A stretch of DNA of 64,000 nt from Oligoflexia bacterium. GTDB lineage: Bacteria; Bdellovibrionota_C; UBA2361; JBGSMV01. This document shows, in pieces, positions 1 to 9,036 of this stretch (within the stretch, counting starts at the first letter, position 1; every line of letters starts with the position of its first letter). The stretch is from assembly GCA_019694515.1 (NCBI GenBank), contig JAIBBU010000001.1, forward strand, positions 62,001 to 126,000, given 5' to 3'. A program made the translations under genes and the position numbers. The notes beneath the pieces were generated by a model. The model was not told the origin of the DNA and did not search any database. It saw only the letters and a list, made by a program, of their open reading frames with translations.

Positions 1-3000
1 GCTGCACATCTCCAGTGTAGTTCAAGGCGCTACTCACCACATGCGCAGCGATCATCATTTCACCCATCGCTGCTGGTGACTGATAGCCTGAAGCTTCGAT
101 ATTACGCGTGCTTGGCCAAGGGGACCGCGGTGAGTGGCCGTCTGGGTCTTTCAAGTTTATGGGATTATTAAGCGCATATGCATAGCGGTTGAGCGATTGC
201 GGAACGGCCATGCTCGGAATCACAGTATCTGGAGTCAAAAATACTCCTAAGTTCGCATCATAGGCCCGTGCTTCGTAGTCGTAGATGGAAGGGGCCAAAA
301 GTTCCCGACTGTTATACCACCTTTGCGGCCAAATTTGAGAGTTCGGGGGCGTTTCTGCAGCGCCAAAGGCGTTATAGGTCAGTCGTTGCACCAGGCCCAT
401 GTTGCTGTCTAACACCACTCTTACGGTGCCCAGATGATCCGTTAGGAAATACCGCAGCTGCGAATTGGATTTCGATGCGACCAGATGATCCGAGGTAAAG
501 TAGGAGTATTTTGGAGAGCCTGACTGCACGGTGTAGTCGGGATCGAAATTTAGCGAGGAAACAGATCCAGTAGTGACTCCAAATTTTGTGCCATCGCTGT
601 CGTAATAATTTCGAGTAGTGCCCGAAGGGGTGCTGAGCTCGGTCACTTTGTTGTCGTAATTGTATGCAAAGCTCGAGGTGCCGGATCCGCCGGAGCTGGT
701 ACGCAGCTTTAGATTGCCATTGGCGTCGTAGTTAAATAAATCGGTTGCTCCCAAGCATGGATTGCTTGCCACGGGACCCATACAAGACACGGCGTGACTG
801 CCGCCCCCCCCGGAGAAGCCCCGTCCAAATTTTGCGTAAGTTGTAAAATTCGCAGAAGTTTCTTGGCTTCCGCCGCCATAACTTGAGGCTAAGTTAAATA
901 ATGTCTTACTCCCCAATTTTGCAGCGGCACTGGCGGTTAACATCGAATTTGTATTGGTCGTCACGCTCAGGCGATTTCCGAGCGGGTCATATTGAAAGGA
1001 TTCCTGCCCTATGCCGTTAACGCTCCTGGCGCTTAGGCGATTCAGCAGATCGAAGTCATAACTTTCGGTGCGCGGTGCTGCTAAATCCTGGATAACAGTA
1101 ATGTTACCCACTAAATCTTCGGTGTACTCAAGGTTCAGCAGGTTTAGGTTAGGTGTTGTCCAGATCTTCTTGAGCATGCGGCTTCCGAGCAAGGTGCTTG
1201 GATCTCCTTCCCGATATTGCCGCTGCAGTGTTAGGGAACCGGTGCTCCCAAGTTGCCGTGAAAGTTCCTGATCGCGCGCTCCGTACTGGATGTTCTGAAC
1301 GATTGGGGTCTGATTGCTGGTACTAGGACCGGCGCTTAATCCGGCCAGCCGTCCCAGCGCGTCATACGAGTAAACTCGTACCTCTGGGCCCGGCAGATTC
1401 TTGTTCTTAATCTTACCGCTCAGCCAGAAATCAGTTGTAATTCTTTCCGTACGGGGAGAGATACCGGGCACGGCGAGGGTGGAGGTTTTAGCTTTAACTC
1501 TTCCCGCAAAATCGTAGCTAAGGCAGACATCAGAGATCTGTCCGTCAGCAGGAGTAACGGTAAGGATCTTCCTAGTGGCACGGCCCTTAGGATAGTCGGT
1601 GCCAATCGCATCGCAGCTTGTATCATAGGTGAAGACCGTAGAGTAGATCTTCGAATCCTGCGTGGTGGTACGTTCACGAATCCGATTCAGATCATCGTAG
1701 AAAAATTCTGTGTACGCCCCCTGCGGAAGTCCTCGCGCCAGATTGGCATCGCTTTGAGTCTTAAGGTTGCCATTTTCATCATAGGTAAATTTCCATACCG
1801 GACCCGACATGCTGTCGATATCCCCGTCTGCGGCGTTGGAAAGGTCGGCATCCTTCATGCCGATCAGTCGACCTAATCCGTCATAAAAATAGCGGGTGCG
1901 GCTGGTGTTGTTGGAGCCGCAGTTTCCCCGCCCATCAGCAAGACAGGTTTTGGTAATTTGGTCGCGCTCATTGTACTGGTACTGGGTCAAGTATATATCA
2001 GGATTTAGAGCGTCCAGATTCGTACAGTTCGCGGTATTGCACTCAATCTGCCAAATCTTCCGATTCAAACCATCGGCCAGACTGTAAGCTTTTTGAATCG
2101 ACTGAGCAGCGTTCCCCATGGGGCTGCTAACCGCCGCATAGTTATAAGAAGCTCCTTGCAAGTTGAGCAGGCCATACTGGTGAGTTGTAGAGCTTCCTCC
2201 AGGCATGCTCTCGGACACCACGCGGCCAAATCCATCGTAGTTGGTGCTTGTTCCAGCCTTTGAAGGATCATAGGCAGATCCGTCATACGGCAGAGTTCTT
2301 TTCGCTACCAATCCGCGACTATTAAAGCTGTAGGACTCGGAGGTCACAGTGGAGCCGCCGCGGCGCACGGATTGTAATTTGCGTCCAAAACCGTCGACAT
2401 ACTCCTCTCGCGCCAGCCAACGGGAATCCTCGAGACGTTCAAAGGTGGTGATGCCGTGAGTGCCTGGTACTCCGGTGTCGGAATAGGCAATCGATTTAGT
2501 AAGCGAGTCGGCTAGCGCGGTATTCGTGTGTACCTCCTTCAGCCGTTGGAGTTCGTCATACACGAAGCGCGAGGTCACATTGTTAGCGTCGGTCTGAGTT
2601 TGCAGATTCCCGTAGCCATCGTAGTGGTAAGTGATGGCTTGGCCTAAGTGATTGGTCTCCGCGCTCTTGAAAATTCCGGGGAATTCCGAATTCCAGCTGT
2701 AAGTAGTGGTCTTGCCGCGGGCATCGGTCTCGGTCAGAAGGTTTCCGCTACCATCGGGAACATAGCTGTAGCTCTTCCAGGTATGGGCATTTTCCACCTT
2801 GGCACTGTCATAGCCGTAATGGTCCTCCCGGGTCAGTAGTCCCTTGGAGGGAGAGACGCAGGTATTGCGCTGCCCTAAGTCATAGATAAAACGCGATTCA
2901 GCGAACTGCTTACCCGCAGCATCTAAACTGGCCTCCATGCACTTCCGATTGACGATCCACTCAGAGGGCTGTTTAGTGGCGTAAAGTGCGAAGGTCGTTC

Positions 3001-6000
3001 TGTAAGCGGATGCGTCCGAAGCGTTGCGGTAGTCACTCTTCCACTGCACATTGCCGAAATTGTCATACGCCAGCGTTTGTTTGGTAGAGAGCGCCAGAGT
3101 TGGATTTGCCGGATCGTAGGCTGTTTTTACAATCGTATCGGGCGGAGTGAATAGCGGACCAAAGTTACTTGCTGGACAGGCGGTGCTCGAAGAGTAGCTT
3201 AGGTTAGCGGTGATGCCGAGGGTAGAGATTGCGGCTGAAGAAGTATTGGGAGCTCCGTTGCTGTCATAGACGCAGTTAGTTCCGGAGTCATCGCAGATAC
3301 GTTTGCTGATTGTCTCGCTCTTAACCTGGCCGACACGGCAATACTCAGAATCCTGATTAGCAAGCCATTGGGTTCTAACCTGAGTTTCGATCCCTAACGC
3401 AGGTTCTTCAACGGAGATAATCCCAAAACCTGCGAATTGACCGTCTTTATAACGTCCCTGACGATAATAATATTTCGTTGTGCCGCGTTGCGCAGCAGCG
3501 CCCGTGGCGCCATTGTCGTGGGTTACGCTGTCGACCACGATGCGGGGGTAGCGCAATTCAGGGTTCTGCGCGGATTTTTTGAGTTGCACATAGTTCACCT
3601 CGGTACGCCCGCCCAGGGGATTTGTAATTGAGCTGACGAGATCGGATGAGGGTTTGACCGCGTTGAACTGCAACCGAGGAGTTTCGTCCGGACGGTTGGC
3701 CAGAATGTCCGGAAATCCGTCATTGTTGTAGTCTAGCAACCGAATGCCTCCATCGGGGTGTTGGTCGGTAATGTTGATGAAGCCGTGATTCATAGCCCCG
3801 GATCCGGGCGGCGGAGATGGAAGGTGCCAGCGTGAATCAGTAGGCGACCAGCCATGCCCGTTATTCATATAGCTGTATTGCATAAGGATGGTGCCGTTGC
3901 CGTAGGTCATCTTATTCACCAAATCGACCCGTCCATCACCATTCAGATCTATAATCTGATCACCGTACGATGAGTTAAGATATAGCGGCAAATCTCCGGA
4001 CGCGCAGTTCTGCGTATATTCTTTGGACTCGTTTATTGAAAAACCATCGGGGTAGTTGACGGGGTCGCTGGTGAGCTGGTGAGCAGCGTCACTCCAGGTT
4101 TGAGAAAACTCGAATCCGTGCCCGTTGTTCAGCCATACGCCGGTTTCGGTGGTGTAGGCTGCAGGTCCGGGGTCTAAGTAATCACAACGGAAGATGTCGC
4201 GGTACAGAACCTTGATCAAATCTGGCAACCCATCTCCATCGACGTCGCCGAGTGCTACGCCATTGTCCTTTGTCGGTCCATCGCTCATCGCTACCCCGGG
4301 TGCGAAGTTGGTAACAAAGGCGACCGGTACGGTCCAGTTGCTGAGGTAGAAGCCGCTACCAGTATTGATAAACACCTGCGACTGCGGCTGGTATCCGTCG
4401 CGTGATACGATCACATCGGGCAAGCCATCGCGATTAATATCCGCAATGCGTGTGCCCGGATCGAAATGATCGGTGAAGTGAAACTCCGATGCTTCCGGAT
4501 GATCCCAGGTAAACTTAAACCAGGGGTTATTGGGGTCGCCGATCCAAGGTGCTGCATCCACCGTGACGTAGGAGGCGCTGATAGGATCGTATAACTGTAC
4601 TGCAACCTGATAGGCTGACCCTGAGACGTGGCGAACCTTCAAGAAATCGTTGTAACCATCACCATTAAGGTCCAGGGCATTTTGACCCTGATACACGTCG
4701 TCTCCATCCGGCAATAGAGGATTGGTGCTGGAGCTGGTTCGTTGTTTCTCAAAGATTTCAGGCACTACAGCCAATTTGGTTTCCCACGTCGCATCACGGC
4801 TCCAACCGGAGCCCGCGTTATTCAACCAAACGCGGTACGGAAATCCGGCGCGAGCGGGCCTGCTAGTAGGCGTCGTAAATGCAAAGCGAATCAGATCCAT
4901 GAACCCATCGGCGTTTAGGTCAGTCGGGGTAATTGCCAGATTCGCATCCCAATGCTCAAACGGGTTCCAATAATCGTGCAAGGTAAAAGCAGCTTCAGCC
5001 GGTGGAGCCTGCCAGTCGGGATCAATCGCCGCGCTAAAGCCCACGGGAGGGTTGGCCGGGTAATTAATCAGGTACGGCCTTAAGGCATGAGTATTGTCTC
5101 TTCCATACTCTTGAACGGAGGTCAGCCGCGAGCGCCCAGTTACCGGACTATAATCATATCCAAAGGCAAATTTCCTAAGCTGAATACTCGCCGCTCCCGC
5201 ATTGGTACTGATTGTGATCGATTTTAGCCGCTTACGAAGGCTGGATTTGCCTGGCTGAGCGACGCTCACAATATAATCATTGCGCTGCTCCCATTCAAAG
5301 GTCACCTTCCAGGCGCCTGGAGCGGATCCGATGCCGCCATATTCAATATAGTCAGGGATACGGCCATCGGGCGTGTCGTCCTTATAGGCCACTCGGATCT
5401 CATTTCCGTAGCGCAAGACTTTGGAGGGACAGTATTCCAATGCTTCACCGTTCAACGCCGTGCGCACCTCGCCGTATTCGATCGCCGTTCCGTCCGCTTG
5501 AGTTACCCGCCATCCGTTCGGCACACTTGTTGGGAAGCGCTCCACCTTGGCGAAGTCGTTAAAATAGGAGCGGTATGTACCGACGGGACAGTTCTCTGTG
5601 TACTGGGGAGGCCCGCTTGGACATGCGACTAGCTGCTGTCCGTTCATCAGATACACATCTGTACTGTCAAGCGCAGCACTGGCGTTCCTAAAGGTCATCT
5701 TTGCGGGAATAATTTGCCGTCCTTGCCGTACGGCGGGTGTGATTACCGGAGCACCGCGCCGTTCTATACAGCTGAAGAAGGGCAAGCTCCAGCCTGCTCC
5801 TACCAAGCTGTCGAGACTGTTGTCGCTTGAATACGCAAGCCTAAGATCGGGGGTCAGGTCGGCCACTCCGGTCGGCACTGTCAGGCTAATCGGAAATTGA
5901 AAAGCCCCGCTGACGGGGGTTAGTTCATTATATTTTTGCGCTTCGGATGATTTGCCGAAGATTGGGGGATCGTCGTGAGGAATTAAGGGATCCGCCTGCG

Positions 6001-6157
6001 TCGCAAGTGGTTCAAGATCTTGCGCGACATCTATTGCCCCAGCTCGCTGCAGCTCCTGAGCATCAATTTCTTTTTGCCCAGAAAGTTTCTCGGCTGAAGT
6101 TGATGCAGCTAGGGCCAGAAGGGTAGAGAGAAGGCAGGCGTAATACTTGGTGCGCAA
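1..6157 (-). CDS. Giant secreted SpvB / FG-GAP / YD-repeat RHS protein (3' end outside window)
   Basis: The frame is open from 6157 to the window edge, about 2052 residues with no stop. The likely start is TTG at 6157, five bases after a GGAGG Shine-Dalgarno at 6163-6167, followed by a signal peptide (LLSTLLALAASTSA). Residues about 70-130 match the SpvB N-terminal signature (PISLTVPTG, LAYSSDNS, GAGWSLPF). Between about residues 410 and 815 there are six FG-GAP/VCBS calcium-type motifs such as DLNGDGYND, DINRDGLPD and DVDGDGLPD. A TcdB-middle-like stretch (YYYRQGRYKDG, FAGFG) follows near residue 900, then YD repeats. The RHS-associated core lies near residues 1925-2005 (YFLTDHLGTVRVV, NRYAYALNNPIN, DPDGH). 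RHS/Tc-type proteins form shells around a variable C-terminal effector. Only about 47 residues after the core are visible here, so any toxin domain and partner gene lie to the left. Confidence 0.9.
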   Translation of the reverse strand, partial: MRTKYYACLLSTLLALAASTSAEKLSGQKEIDAQELQRAGAIDVAQDLEPLATQADPLIPHDDPPIFGKSSEAQKYNELTPVSGAFQFPISLTVPTGVADLTPDLRLAYSSDNSLDSLVGAGWSLPFFSCIERRGAPVITPAVRQGRQIIPAKMTFRNASAALDSTDVYLMNGQQLVACPSGPPQYTENCPVGTYRSYFNDFAKVERFPTSVPNGWRVTQADGTAIEYGEVRTALNGEALEYCPSKVLRYGNEIRVAYKDDTPDGRIPDYIEYGGIGSAPGAWKVTFEWEQRNDYIVSVAQPGKSSLRKRLKSITISTNAGAASIQLRKFAFGYDYSPVTGRSRLTSVQEYGRDNTHALRPYLINYPANPPVGFSAAIDPDWQAPPAEAAFTLHDYWNPFEHWDANLAITPTDLNADGFMDLIRFAFTTPTSRPARAGFPYRVWLNNAGSGWSRDATWETKLAVVPEIFEKQRTSSSTNPLLPDGDDVYQGQNALDLNGDGYNDFLKVRHVSGSAYQVAVQLYDPISASYVTVDAAPWIGDPNNPWFKFTWDHPEASEFHFTDHFDPGTRIADINRDGLPDVIVSRDGYQPQSQVFINTGSGFYLSNWTVPVAFVTNFAPGVAMSDGPTKDNGVALGDVDGDGLPDLIKVLYRDIFRCDYLDPGPAAYTTETGVWLNNGHGFEFSQTWSDAAHQLTSDPVNYPDGFSINESKEYTQNCASGDLPLYLNSSYGDQIIDLNGDGRVDLVNKMTYGNGTILMQYSYMNNGHGWSPTDSRWHLPSPPPGSGAMNHGFINITDQHPDGGIRLLDYNNDGFPDILANRPDETPRLQFNAVKPSSDLVSSITNPLGGRTEVNYVQLKKSAQNPELRYPRIVVDSVTHDNGATGAAAQRGTTKYYYRQGRYKDGQFAGFGIISVEEPALGIETQVRTQWLANQDSEYCRVGQVKSETISKRICDDSGTNCVYDSNGAPNTSSAAISTLGITANLSYSSSTACPASNFGPLFTPPDTIVKTAYDPANPTLALSTKQTLAYDNFGNVQWKSDYRNASDASAYRTTFALYATKQPSEWIVNRKCMEASLDAAGKQFAESRFIYDLGQRNTCVSPSKGLLTREDHYGYDSAKVENAHTWKSYSYVPDGSGNLLTETDARGKTTTYSWNSEFPGIFKSAETNHLGQAITYHYDGYGNLQTQTDANNVTSRFVYDELQRLKEVHTNTALADSLTKSIAYSDTGVPGTHGITTFERLEDSRWLAREEYVDGFGRKLQSVRRGGSTVTSESYSFNSRGLVAKRTLPYDGSAYDPSKAGTSTNYDGFGRVVSESMPGGSSTTHQYGLLNLQGASYNYAAVSSPMGNAAQSIQKAYSLADGLNRKIWQIECNTANCTNLDALNPDIYLTQYQYNERDQITKTCLADGRGNCGSNNTSRTRYFYDGLGRLIGMKDADLSNAADGDIDSMSGPVWKFTYDENGNLKTQSDANLARGLPQGAYTEFFYDDLNRIRERTTTQDSKIYSTVFTYDTSCDAIGTDYPKGRATRKILTVTPADGQISDVCLSYDFAGRVKAKTSTLAVPGISPRTERITTDFWLSGKIKNKNLPGPEVRVYSYDALGRLAGLSAGPSTSNQTPIVQNIQYGARDQELSRQLGSTGSLTLQRQYREGDPSTLLGSRMLKKIWTTPNLNLLNLEYTEDLVGNITVIQDLAAPRTESYDFDLLNRLSARSVNGIGQESFQYDPLGNRLSVTTNTNSMLTASAAAKLGSKTLFNLASSYGGGSQETSANFTTYAKFGRGFSGGGGSHAVSCMGPVASNPCLGATDLFNYDANGNLKLRTSSGGSGTSSFAYNYDNKVTELSTPSGTTRNYYDSDGTKFGVTTGSVSSLNFDPDYTVQSGSPKYSYFTSDHLVASKSNSQLRYFLTDHLGTVRVVLDSNMGLVQRLTYNAFGAAETPPNSQIWPQRWYNSRELLAPSIYDYEARAYDANLGVFLTPDTVIPSMAVPQSLNRYAYALNNPINLKDPDGHSPRSPWPSTRNIEASGYQSPAAMGEMMIAAHVVSSALNYTGDVQ

Positions 6158-6499
6158 GATATCCTCCAGACAGTTGCCCCCTGGAAGGCCGCATTAACCA
6201 ATAAGCGGAAATGGAGCGGGATTTCAAAACCTGAAGAAAACAATCTGCGAGAGAGACCAGGAGATATGTGAACGCAACAAGATGTATAACAATGGTGGCC
6301 CTTAGTCAAAACAAACTCGCTGCAGGTAAATAGGAGTTTGGCGCTCAAGCACGCATTAGTCCCACGATGCTACGATGTGTAACCCTTTGATTCCGCTCAG
6401 TTTATGAAAGTTCAGCGGCGCATTTCAGCAGAATTCGCAGAAGATCAGCAGCATTCGAATGCTCTTCCGTTTGCTAGGTTCTTATCTGAGCCGACCAAC
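6158..6499. other. 342-base intergenic region
   Basis: This is the gap between the TerB-like gene and the RHS gene, both on the minus strand. It holds the Shine-Dalgarno and the promoter candidate for the RHS gene and a perfect 12-bp palindrome GCATTCGAATGC at 6451-6462. A 79-codon open frame across 6109-6348 shows no family signature and overlaps the RHS start, so it is not called. No RNA gene was recognised. Confidence 0.6.
6283..6309 (-). promoter_or_regulatory. Putative sigma-70 promoter for the RHS gene
   Basis: On the minus strand TTGACT (6304-6309) lies 15 bases before TATACA (6283-6288), which is preceded by TGT and so also reads as an extended -10. It would give a leader of roughly 120 bases before the TTG start. 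The spacing is slightly short, so this is a prediction. Confidence 0.4.
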
Positions 6500-6982
6500 T
6501 TACTTAATCAATCGCTGCAGTTCGAAATCCAGATTATTCAGCTCTGCCATCTTTCGTGCGCGGACTGCTTGCTCCATCGATAGCCCCAGATCGGCTCTAA
6601 GCTTGGCGGCATAAGCACTCTCGACCTGGTCGATCTTGCCATCCGCGATTGCAAGTCTCCAGACCATAGCCATGATGATCTGCCGCTGATCTTCATTTAG
6701 GCCTGCTCTCAGCTTCTCAACGTACTGATTGATGCGGCTGCCATCTTTTAGAAGAAATTGGCTAAGCTCCACCAATTCAGCACTATCAGTTTCGGACAGC
6801 CCAAATTCACTAAATAGCTGCACGATCATGGAATTAAGCTCGTTAGCTGCGAAGTTTTTGTCGGTGTGAGCCAGCCCTGCTAGCAATACACAAATCGAAA
6901 CTTGGATATCACGTTCGGATGCACTTTCGTCGATCTTCAGCGGTGCCAGCCCGTTAAAAAATTCACGATAATTTTCAAACAT
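6500..6982 (-). CDS. TerB-like protein
   Basis: A protein of 160 residues that looks all-helical and acidic. It resembles the TerB / DjlA N-terminal family of seven-helix domains, including the characteristic acidic turn ADGKIDQVE in the second half and a matching weaker repeat (HTDKNFAANE) in the first half. TerB-type proteins are thought to bind metal ions and take part in stress-response complexes; no Ter partners (TerC, TerD) are nearby. The start ATG at 6982 has a GGGAG Shine-Dalgarno five bases upstream, which favours it over an in-frame TTG four codons earlier. It follows the methyltransferase gene by 65 bases on the same strand. Confidence 0.65.
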   Translation of the reverse strand: MFENYREFFNGLAPLKIDESASERDIQVSICVLLAGLAHTDKNFAANELNSMIVQLFSEFGLSETDSAELVELSQFLLKDGSRINQYVEKLRAGLNEDQRQIIMAMVWRLAIADGKIDQVESAYAAKLRADLGLSMEQAVRARKMAELNNLDFELQRLIK

Positions 6983-7047
6983 GGAATCTCCCAATTAAAT
7001 TGGTCCGTTCAGAGCGGTATTGCGCCCTGAGATTAGATCAGAGTGAG

Positions 7048-7947
7048 TTAAGTATACAGTCTCTTTTTGCCTTTGATCCGGAGTTGATGTTGGCGCGCGA
7101 TCAGTCCGGCGAAGGTGGGGAGCTGTCGGATCATAAAAGATTCTAAACATGTCGGATATTTTTTCGGAATGCAATGGAAGTTAGGATGGAAAAAAAGCTC
7201 TGAATACTCTGCGTCAATTTCAAGAGACATGTTGTGCGAACTAAAAAGTTCGGAGAGTCGTGTATTCCAAATCGATGGCGGCTGACGCGTTAAATAGTAG
7301 TCCCCGAGCTCGCCCTCGCGATGATATGCACGGCCCAGCAGAGCATATACTGCGCGATGTAGAAGCGGTGCGTGCAGTGAGTAAAGCTCGGCGCGCCAGG
7401 CATGCTTCATTATCCTGGAGATTTCAGCGCATACCGCAGCAAGCAAACTGGCCTGCATGTGTTGAAGTACCTGAACGCTGAATAATCCGTCAAAAACCTC
7501 GGGGCGAAAAGGCAGGTCCGCGGCATCGCCGTGAATTAGAATTACCTGATCTTGTGGTGCCAACAACCTTTCTGCGACTTTCAGGGATTCCAGCGAGAAA
7601 TCAACCAGCACTACCGGCGGGCCGGTACTTCCGTGCCAGTACCAACCCGTACCTCCGCCTAGATCCAAAATATAGCTGTCATGGCTGAACGATCTTCGAA
7701 ATTCGGACGCGCGTGCGCGCATTATTTCCGCGCAGTGATGTTTGGCAATCCGACCTAAGATCGCATCGGCCGATTTCAGCGCATGCTCCTGCATTGCCGA
7801 GTTGCGTAACTTGAGCTCGCGTAGCTGCAAGTCCGAGCTCGTTTTGAGAACACTTGAAATCCGATCGCTTATCCAATTACGTTGGGCGTCATCACGCAAA
7901 ATGCGCTCAAGCGAGCCGACCCTAGGTGCTTCTGGAGCATGCGACAT
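7048..7947 (-). CDS. Class I SAM-dependent methyltransferase
   Basis: A 299-residue protein with a Rossmann-type methyltransferase core. Motif I is ILDLGGGTGWYW near residue 93, the acidic end of beta-2 is VLVDFS, and GDAADLPF is the methyltransferase-11-type motif before the LFSVQVLQHM strand-helix. About 90 residues of predicted helix precede the core and a variable region follows it. The substrate cannot be told from sequence. The start ATG at 7947 encodes MSHAPEAP and has no clear Shine-Dalgarno; TATAGT/TATAAG -10-like sequences lie just upstream. A TerB-like gene follows on the same strand. Confidence 0.8.
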   Translation of the reverse strand: MSHAPEAPRVGSLERILRDDAQRNWISDRISSVLKTSSDLQLRELKLRNSAMQEHALKSADAILGRIAKHHCAEIMRARASEFRRSFSHDSYILDLGGGTGWYWHGSTGPPVVLVDFSLESLKVAERLLAPQDQVILIHGDAADLPFRPEVFDGLFSVQVLQHMQASLLAAVCAEISRIMKHAWRAELYSLHAPLLHRAVYALLGRAYHREGELGDYYLTRQPPSIWNTRLSELFSSHNMSLEIDAEYSELFFHPNFHCIPKKYPTCLESFMIRQLPTFAGLIARQHQLRIKGKKRLYT

Positions 7948-8046
7948 ATTGGACTTATACTATAAATTTCGTGCGGTGAAATCCGGCTTTGACCGATGCG
8001 CGTGGAGGAGGCGACTCCTTTCCGCCAGTTTAATTTGAGTCGGTGT

Positions 8047-8081
8047 AGCAGTGGTGATTCGGAAGATCTCGAATCACTGCT
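8047..8081 (-). terminator. Imperfect hairpin at the end of the PPK2 pair
   Basis: TGATTCG (8055-8061) pairs with CGAATCA (8070-8076), and AGCAG (8047-8051) pairs with CTGCT (8077-8081) across a three-base bulge. The structure covers the stop codon of the upstream PPK2 gene. There is no run of T after it, so termination may be weak or Rho-dependent. Confidence 0.4.
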
Positions 8082-8994
8082 GGTCGGGATTTTCAGCCGA
8101 TGGGAATGTGAATTGGACGGGCAGCTTTGGCACCTGTCTTATTTCATCCTCCAGTGCGCCAAAGTCCAGGCCTGATGGAAGTCCTGGGAACTTTAAACTT
8201 AAGCGGCCGAGATGGTGGTTGATGATTCGAGACACCACTAAGGCCGCGCCAAGCTTATCATCGGAGGGAATGACATACCACGGAGCATGTCGCGTACTGG
8301 TGGCGTGGAGAGCCTCCGAATAGATTCTCAGATATTGACTGCGATATGCGCGTTCTGTCAGATCTGAGGTGCTTAGCTTCCAATGCTTTTCGGGATCGGT
8401 AAGTCGTTTCTGAAAACGGCGTCCTTGTTCGGCAGCCGAAACGTTTAGAAAAAATTTAACAATCGTGGTGCCGTTACGGACCTTCGCACGCTCCCAATTC
8501 TTGATCTCCTTTACGCGCCCACGCCAAAAGTCCTGGCAAGCCTTAGCGGGTTCAATATTGCGCGCTTTGAGACGGTCGACATGCACGCGTACTACACCGA
8601 TCTCTTCATAGTGTGAGCGATCCCACACACCGATCTTTCCCCGTGCGGGCATTGCCATTTCATGGCGCCACATATAATCATGCAACAACTCCTCCTCATT
8701 GGGAGCGCGGAACGCCCGAATTTCACATGCTCTGGGGTTGACTCCGGTGAATACCCGTCGCGTTATGCCGTCCTTCCCTGAAGCATCGAGACCTTGAAAA
8801 ACAACCAGGCAAGCCGCAGCCTTTGAGGCGTGCAGCACTGTTTGATAGCGATTGAGCCGCGCTGTTTCTCTGCTTAGCGCCAGCTCATTGAGATCTGCAT
8901 CCGCAGGCCCTTCTATGCGGGTGGGAAAGCTCTCTAAGTCAAGAAAAGGCCCCCCCTCTCGGACTCTATACTGGGAAAGTTCTGAGTGCTTCAT
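8074..8994 (-). CDS. Polyphosphate kinase 2 family protein (second of tandem pair)
   Basis: A protein of 306 residues of the PPK2 family, P-loop kinases that transfer phosphate between inorganic polyphosphate and nucleotides. The Walker A region reads FQGLDASGKDG, followed by GVNPRACEI and HDYMWRHE. The lid motif is WDRSHYEEIGVVRVH, and the C-terminal half has the family signature DPEKHWKLSTSDL and APWYVIPSDDK. It lies 42 bases downstream of a second PPK2 gene and is clearly its paralogue. ATG at 8994 is preferred over an in-frame TTG two codons upstream; neither has a strong Shine-Dalgarno. The C-terminal tail of about 40 residues is unlike that of the other copy. Nucleotide preference (AMP, ADP, or both) cannot be assigned by eye. 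Confidence 0.9.
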   Translation of the reverse strand: MKHSELSQYRVREGGPFLDLESFPTRIEGPADADLNELALSRETARLNRYQTVLHASKAAACLVVFQGLDASGKDGITRRVFTGVNPRACEIRAFRAPNEEELLHDYMWRHEMAMPARGKIGVWDRSHYEEIGVVRVHVDRLKARNIEPAKACQDFWRGRVKEIKNWERAKVRNGTTIVKFFLNVSAAEQGRRFQKRLTDPEKHWKLSTSDLTERAYRSQYLRIYSEALHATSTRHAPWYVIPSDDKLGAALVVSRIINHHLGRLSLKFPGLPSGLDFGALEDEIRQVPKLPVQFTFPSAENPDQQ

Positions 8995-9036
8995 ATGCAA
9001 GATCGAGATGCGTTATGCTGCTCAAGTCCGAGTGTG

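Noticed and set aside
1-6157. RHS region as part of a phage or transposon
   Set aside because: No integrase, transposase, tail gene, terminal repeat or tRNA is visible beside it.
6109-6348. A 79-residue open frame overlapping the RHS start
   Set aside because: It has no family signature, lies in a different frame from the clear signal peptide of the RHS protein, and covers that gene's promoter region.
6451-6462. The palindrome GCATTCGAATGC as an operator
   Set aside because: A single 12-bp palindrome without a nearby promoter or second copy is not enough to call.
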